DNA from: CAYMOV01 sp964392085 | GTDB lineage: Bacteria > Oederibacteriota > Muellerivitia > Muellerivitales > Muellerivitaceae | Reading direction: 5' to 3' | DNA length: 64,000 nucleotides | Assembly (NCBI GenBank): GCA_964392085.1 | Contig: CAYMOV010000001.1 | Coordinates: 1 to 64,000, forward strand | In this document: one piece after another, positions 59,545 through 64,000 of the stretch | How positions within the stretch are numbered: position 1 is the first letter of the stretch | How the letters are laid out: each line of letters begins with the position of its first letter | Made by a program: the position numbers and the translations under genes | Notes under the pieces: generated by a model | What the model was told of the DNA's origin: nothing | The model's database searches: none | The model's input: the letters and a program-made list of their open reading frames with translations, nothing else

Positions 59545-61992
59545 ATGTTCGAGCGATTCACGGAGCGGGCCAAAAAGGTCATCAACCCCCTGGCCAAAGA
59601 GGAATCCCGCCGCCTCAACCATAACTTCATCGGTACCGAACACCTGCTTCTGGGTCTCATCCGCGAAGGCGGGGGCGTCGCCGTCGCGGTGCTCGAATCC
59701 CTCGGCGTGGACCTGGAAAGCGTCCGCATTGAGGTGGAGAACCAGACCACCCCCTCCTCCGATACCTTGACGATCGGTGACCCCCAATTCACGCCATCGG
59801 CCAAGAAGGTCCTGGAGTTGGCGGCCGAGGAGTCCCAAAAACTCGGGCACAATTACATCGGCACCGAACACCTCCTCCTGGGCCTGATCCAGGAAGGGGA
59901 GGGTGTCGCGGCCCGGTCCCTCGAGAACCTTGGCATCACCTATGAGAAGTCCCGGGACATGGTCATCAACCTCCTCGGGGGCACCTTCCCGAAATTCTCG
60001 AAGCAATCGAAGAAGACCAAGACCCCCGCCCTCGACGCCTTCGGCCGGGACCTTACGCAATTGGCCCGGGACGGAAAGCTGGACCCGGTCATCGGCCGCG
60101 ACGACGAGATCGAGCGCGTCATCCAGATCCTCTCCCGCCGGACCAAGAATAACCCGGTCCTGATCGGGGAACCGGGGGTGGGCAAGACCGCCATCGCCGA
60201 GGGCCTCGCCCAACGCATCCGGGAAGGCAACGTCCCTGAGATCCTATTGGACAAGCGGATCGTCACCCTGGACCTGGCCGCCCTGGTGGCCGGCACGAAA
60301 TACCGGGGGGAGTTCGAGGAGCGCCTGAAGGCGGTCATCAATGAGATCCGGACGTCCGGAAAAGTGGTGATGTTCATCGATGAACTTCACACCCTGGTGG
60401 GGGCCGGCGCCGCGGAAGGCGCCATCGACGCCTCGAACATGTTGAAGCCCGCCTTGGCGCGCGGTGAACTCCAATGCATCGGCGCCACGACCCTCAATGA
60501 GTACCGCAAATACATCGAGAAGGACGGCGCGCTTGAGCGCCGCTTCCAGATGGTGGTGGTGGACGAGCCCACGGTCGAGGAGACGGTCCAGATCATGAAG
60601 GGCCTCCGGGACCGCTACGAGGCCCACCACCGGGTCCGGTTCACCGACGACGCCCTTGAGGCGGCCGCCACCTTGTCGCACCGCTACATCACCGGGCGGT
60701 TCCTGCCGGACAAGGCCATCGACCTCGTCGACGAGGCCGGAAGCCGGACCCGCCTGCGACTCACCACCATGCCGACCGAGCTCCGGACCCTTGAGAAGGA
60801 AATCGAAAGGGTCAAGCAGGAAAAGGAGGAGGCCATCAAGACCCAGGAATTCGAGCGGGCCGCCGACCTCCGGGACCGGATCAAGAAGATGCGCCAGAAG
60901 CTGATGGAAGAGAAGGAAAAGTGGGAGACCCAGAAATCAAAGGCCGAGGCCGTGGTCACCTGGGAAGACATCGCTTACGTGGCCTCCAAATGGACCGGCA
61001 TCCCCATGATCCGTTTGAACGAGAAGGAATCCGAGAAGCTATTGCGCATGGAGGAGGGCCTCCACAAGCGCGTGGTGGGCCAGGACGAAGCCATCGGGTC
61101 CATTTCCAAGGCCATCCGACGCAGCCGTGCCGGTGTCGGTAACCCCAAGAAGCCCATCGGTAGTTTCATGTTCATGGGCCCCACCGGGGTGGGGAAGACC
61201 GAGTTGGCCCGCGCCTTGGCGGAGTTCCTCTTCGACAACGAGGACGCGCTGCTCCGCTTCGATATGAGCGAGTACATGGAGAAATTCAACGTTTCGCGGC
61301 TGGCGGGCGCTCCGCCGGGTTACGTGGGCCACGACGAGGGGGGCCAGTTGACCGAGAAGGTCCGGCGCCGCCCCTACAGCGTGGTGCTTTTCGACGAGAT
61401 CGAGAAGGCCCATCCCGAGGTGTACAACCTCCTGCTCCAGATCCTGGAGGACGGGCGCTTGACCGACAGCATGGGCCGGGTCGTGGACTTCCGGAATACG
61501 GTCATCATCATGACCTCCAACCTGGGGGCCCGGGAGATCGGCAACTCCAAGAGCATGGGATTCCAGCCCGACAACGAGTCGGTCTCCTTCGACAGCATGA
61601 AGACCAAGATCCACCAGGAACTCAAGAAGAGCTTCAATCCCGAGTTCCTCAACCGGGTCGACGACATCCTCATCTTCCATCCTTTGGAGAGGAAGCACAT
61701 CGAGGAGATCGTGGATATCCAGCTCAAGGACGTCCAAAAACGGCTGCAGGCTAAGGACATCATCGTGACGTTGGACGATTCGGCCAGGACCTTCCTCATT
61801 GAGAAGGGGTTTGACCGGGTTTACGGGGCGCGGCAGTTGAGGCGCACCATCCAGAAGTACGTCGAGGACGCCCTAGCCGAGGAGCTCTTGAGGGGAAAAC
61901 TGAAGGACCACCAGCAGGTGAAGGTCCACGCCGCGGGTGACAAGCTGGAGTTCGAGCCGGCCACCAACACGGAAAGCGCCACACCCGCTTAA
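59545..61992 (+). CDS. clpC: ATP-dependent Clp protease ATP-binding subunit ClpC
   Basis: An 815-residue AAA+ unfoldase from ATG 59545 (AAGGAG upstream). Double Clp-N repeat (residues about 5-145, with HNFIGTEHLLLGLIREG and the matching HNYIGTEHLLLGLIQEG), first AAA+ module with Walker A GEPGVGKT (209-216), UVR motif in the M-domain (EFERAADLRDRIKKMRQKL at about 440), second AAA+ with GPTGVGKT (545-552) and DMSEYMEKFNVSRLAGAPPGYVGHDEGG. It feeds phospho-arginine-tagged or misfolded proteins to ClpP, which is not in the window. No CtsR gene or clear CtsR operator lies nearby. A strong terminator follows. Confidence 0.95.
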   Translation: MFERFTERAKKVINPLAKEESRRLNHNFIGTEHLLLGLIREGGGVAVAVLESLGVDLESVRIEVENQTTPSSDTLTIGDPQFTPSAKKVLELAAEESQKLGHNYIGTEHLLLGLIQEGEGVAARSLENLGITYEKSRDMVINLLGGTFPKFSKQSKKTKTPALDAFGRDLTQLARDGKLDPVIGRDDEIERVIQILSRRTKNNPVLIGEPGVGKTAIAEGLAQRIREGNVPEILLDKRIVTLDLAALVAGTKYRGEFEERLKAVINEIRTSGKVVMFIDELHTLVGAGAAEGAIDASNMLKPALARGELQCIGATTLNEYRKYIEKDGALERRFQMVVVDEPTVEETVQIMKGLRDRYEAHHRVRFTDDALEAAATLSHRYITGRFLPDKAIDLVDEAGSRTRLRLTTMPTELRTLEKEIERVKQEKEEAIKTQEFERAADLRDRIKKMRQKLMEEKEKWETQKSKAEAVVTWEDIAYVASKWTGIPMIRLNEKESEKLLRMEEGLHKRVVGQDEAIGSISKAIRRSRAGVGNPKKPIGSFMFMGPTGVGKTELARALAEFLFDNEDALLRFDMSEYMEKFNVSRLAGAPPGYVGHDEGGQLTEKVRRRPYSVVLFDEIEKAHPEVYNLLLQILEDGRLTDSMGRVVDFRNTVIIMTSNLGAREIGNSKSMGFQPDNESVSFDSMKTKIHQELKKSFNPEFLNRVDDILIFHPLERKHIEEIVDIQLKDVQKRLQAKDIIVTLDDSARTFLIEKGFDRVYGARQLRRTIQKYVEDALAEELLRGKLKDHQQVKVHAAGDKLEFEPATNTESATPA

Positions 61993-62021
61993 TATCCGCT
62001 GAATTGAACGTTCGGCCAACC

Positions 62022-62056
62022 CCCCGGGAAGCCCAGTAGGCTTCCCGGGGTTTTTT
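62022..62056 (+). terminator. Rho-independent terminator after clpC
   Basis: A 12-base-pair stem (CCCCGGGAAGCC / GGCTTCCCGGGG) with a CAGTA loop and six T. Confidence 0.9.
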
Positions 62057-62125
62057 CTTGTCGGGCCGCCCCGGGATGGAACCGGGAACGGGGGAGGACC
62101 GTCCTATCCTTTGGAGCCATTTCGC

Positions 62126-64000
62126 ATGTTGAAGCCCGTTCATTCCTGGACCCGACGCATCGTCTTCCTCCTCGCGGGGGTGGGCATGGTCGGTTTGGGG
62201 GGGTACTTGTGGCTTCAATTTTCATTCCTCAACGGCGGCATCAAAAGGGACGCCGAGAAGGCCTTGGCATCCGCCCTGAAGGGGACCGTCTCGATCGGTT
62301 CGGTTTACGCCGATTGGAGGACCCAGGTGGTTTTCGACCGGGTCGAGTTTTCGGTCCCCGGAAATCCCTGGGAGGCGCGGGTGAAGGTTCCCCGGGTTTC
62401 CCTGGCCCTGAGCTACAGCGACCTCATCCTCCGGAAACGCCCCCTGGTGGAATGTCTCCGCCGAATCACCTTCGACTCGCCTCAGGTGACCCTCGTCAAA
62501 TCCTCCGGCCCAACGGCCGTTTCCACGCCCGGCTCCACGGCGACTCCGGTCCCTGAAAACCTGCCCCTGCCCATCCTCCCGGCGGGACAGGTTTTTTTAA
62601 ATGGCGGGGAATTTTTCATCCAACGGAACGGGCCCGCCTTGCCGGTCCTTACGGGTTTGGATCTTCAGGTGACCCGCCAATCGTCCGGTTGGGACTTGAA
62701 GGGGTCCTTTCATCCCCCCGCCAAGGGCGCCGGAGGTTGGGCGAAACTCACGGGAAGGATCCTTCCGGAAAGCGGCGAGGTCCACGGTCGGCTGGAAACG
62801 AAGGATTGGCCCCTCACCACCCTCTCGCCCCTGCTCCAGGAATGGGCGGGTTTGATCCCCCAATCGGGATGGATCGACGGGGATATCCCGTTCCGGATCC
62901 GGGGAGGGGCTGCCCCCACCTACCAAGCACGTCTTCTTTTAAGGGATGGGGCCTTGCGGCCGGAGCGTTCCCAGGGCCCGGCCTTGACGGGTATCCAGGC
63001 TGTAGCCGGCGTCCGACCCGACGAGGTGCGCCTGCTCCGACCGGCGGAGTTCAAGACCGGGACGACCCAATGGACGTTGGCGGGCGTCATCCCCCTCAAC
63101 GGGCAACCTGTTTCGCTGGACGCCTTCACGGACCATCTTCACTTGTCGGATTTGGTCCACGAGATCCTTCAGCAGCCCAAATTGGAGGCCGAGGGGGCTG
63201 GTCGGGCCCATTTCTCAGTCGCCGGGGCCTTGTCCCAACCGGATCTCCGGGGGGAGGTCCATATGGGGGCGGGACAGGTCGGCCCCTGGAAAATCGAATC
63301 CCTGGATATGAAGGCCCTGTATAAGGACGGTATCCTTCAATTGGAGAAGGCCGAGGGGAAACTTTATGACGGTACCCTCAGCGCATCCGCCCATTGGAAC
63401 CCCTCCGCCGGACCGGACGGCCCCCTGGCCGCGAAAGTGTCACTGAAGAAAATCAGGACCCAACCCCTGGCCGAGCTTTTGGGCCTCAAGGATTGGGAGG
63501 GCCGGAACGATTTGGACGTGGAACTTTCCGGGTCCTGGGCCAAACCCATCTTCCAAGCCCACAACATCTTGACCATCCACCGGGAAATCCAAGGTAAGAG
63601 CCGCGATTACCTCTTCAAGAATTCCGTCAAACTCTCCGATAACCGTTTGTCGGTCTCGACGTCCATCAACGGGGATACTAAGTTCGAGTCCGAATGGGCC
63701 GACGTGGGCGATGCCTGGGAGCTTCGGACGCTTCATTTAAGCTACGGCAACCAATCGAACCGCCTCAAGGGCCAGGGCCGCTGGCCCAAGAACCCGGGGA
63801 ACCCCCTCGCGGTCAATTTCGAGGGGACCGACCTCGACCTGGCCCGGATCCCGTTCCTCCAAGACCAATTCCCGGACGTGGCCGGAAAGATCCACCTGCA
63901 GGGGCAGGTCACGGGCACCCGGAAATCCCCCGTGGTCCATCTCCTGATGTCCTCGCCGGCGCTTCGGCTCGGCAAGAGGGCCCCCGATCCCATGAAGTTC
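62126..64000 (+). CDS. AsmA/TamB-like envelope protein (partial at the right edge)
   Basis: An open frame of 625 codons from ATG 62126 (GGAG upstream) runs off the window without a stop. One N-terminal membrane anchor (residues about 10-33, IVFLLAGVGMVGLGGYLWLQF), then a long periplasmic region of beta-strand character: LASALKGTVSIGSVYADW, FDRVEFSVPG, RVSLALSYSDLI, and repeated DLKG / GRAHFSVAGALSQPDLRGEV / GQVTGTRKSP segments. This is the repeated beta-groove pattern of AsmA-type and TamB-type lipid-transport proteins, which are thought to carry phospholipids across the periplasm. Which subfamily is not clear without the C-terminus. Confidence 0.82.
   Translation, partial: MLKPVHSWTRRIVFLLAGVGMVGLGGYLWLQFSFLNGGIKRDAEKALASALKGTVSIGSVYADWRTQVVFDRVEFSVPGNPWEARVKVPRVSLALSYSDLILRKRPLVECLRRITFDSPQVTLVKSSGPTAVSTPGSTATPVPENLPLPILPAGQVFLNGGEFFIQRNGPALPVLTGLDLQVTRQSSGWDLKGSFHPPAKGAGGWAKLTGRILPESGEVHGRLETKDWPLTTLSPLLQEWAGLIPQSGWIDGDIPFRIRGGAAPTYQARLLLRDGALRPERSQGPALTGIQAVAGVRPDEVRLLRPAEFKTGTTQWTLAGVIPLNGQPVSLDAFTDHLHLSDLVHEILQQPKLEAEGAGRAHFSVAGALSQPDLRGEVHMGAGQVGPWKIESLDMKALYKDGILQLEKAEGKLYDGTLSASAHWNPSAGPDGPLAAKVSLKKIRTQPLAELLGLKDWEGRNDLDVELSGSWAKPIFQAHNILTIHREIQGKSRDYLFKNSVKLSDNRLSVSTSINGDTKFESEWADVGDAWELRTLHLSYGNQSNRLKGQGRWPKNPGNPLAVNFEGTDLDLARIPFLQDQFPDVAGKIHLQGQVTGTRKSPVVHLLMSSPALRLGKRAPDPMKF

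Overview
The window is about 64 kb of GC-rich DNA (roughly 60% G+C judged by eye) packed with protein-coding genes. I see no rRNA, tRNA, CRISPR array, prophage or insertion sequence. The content points to an uncultivated diderm (Gram-negative) bacterium: LptF and LptD for lipopolysaccharide transport, LolC and LolD for lipoprotein release, PorV/UPF0164-type outer-membrane barrels and an AsmA/TamB-like protein. It also has the McsA-McsB-ClpC module best known from Firmicutes, and exported proteins with Thr/Pro-rich linkers. That mix suits a candidate-phylum-level lineage, but I cannot name the phylum from sequence alone.

Layout. 1-15 kb: the end of an exported protein, a kynurenine-formamidase-like hydrolase, an Agl23-like membrane glycosyltransferase on the minus strand, a PorV-like barrel, a very repetitive secreted Pro-rich protein, lptF-lptD, uvrA and a second PorV-like barrel. 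15-17 kb: a Crp/Fnr regulator whose promoter spacer holds a C10 tract, then a long-chain polyprenyl diphosphate synthase. 17-27.3 kb: an 11-gene complex I operon, nuoABCDHIJKLMN, without nuoEFG. 27.3-34.8 kb: a tetrapyrrole cluster that follows nuoN directly (precorrin-2 dehydrogenase, hemX, hemA, hemC, fused cobA-hemD, then hemB and hemL). Together these make about 17 kb of co-directional respiratory-chain and tetrapyrrole genes.

34.8-37.3 kb: two paralogous exported proteins with Thr/Pro-rich linkers and TPR-like ends, then two DUF2007-like genes. 37.3-40.3 kb, minus strand: a YmdB-type phosphodiesterase, 5-formyltetrahydrofolate cyclo-ligase and RarA. 40.3-46.3 kb: a small membrane protein coupled to glycogen phosphorylase, a TPR protein, a glycosyltransferase carrying a C-terminal PA14 domain, and an AT-rich orphan gene. 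46.4-50.3 kb, minus strand: pheT, a ZapB-like coiled-coil protein, and a ZapA fused to a long coiled coil. 50.6-64 kb: prfB with its programmed frameshift, a third membrane glycosyltransferase, lysS, lolC-lolD, mcsA-mcsB-clpC and a truncated AsmA-like gene.

Points most worth a second look: the C10 promoter spacer before the Crp-type gene; the ZapA-coiled-coil fusion; the Pro-rich repeat protein; the McsAB-ClpC module with no neighbouring CtsR; prfB, with a UGA-ended upstream ORF, a frameshift site and an SPY instead of SPF tripeptide; the complex I lacking its NADH module next to the tetrapyrrole genes; and three GT-C-type glycosyltransferases in the same window as Thr/Pro-rich exported proteins.
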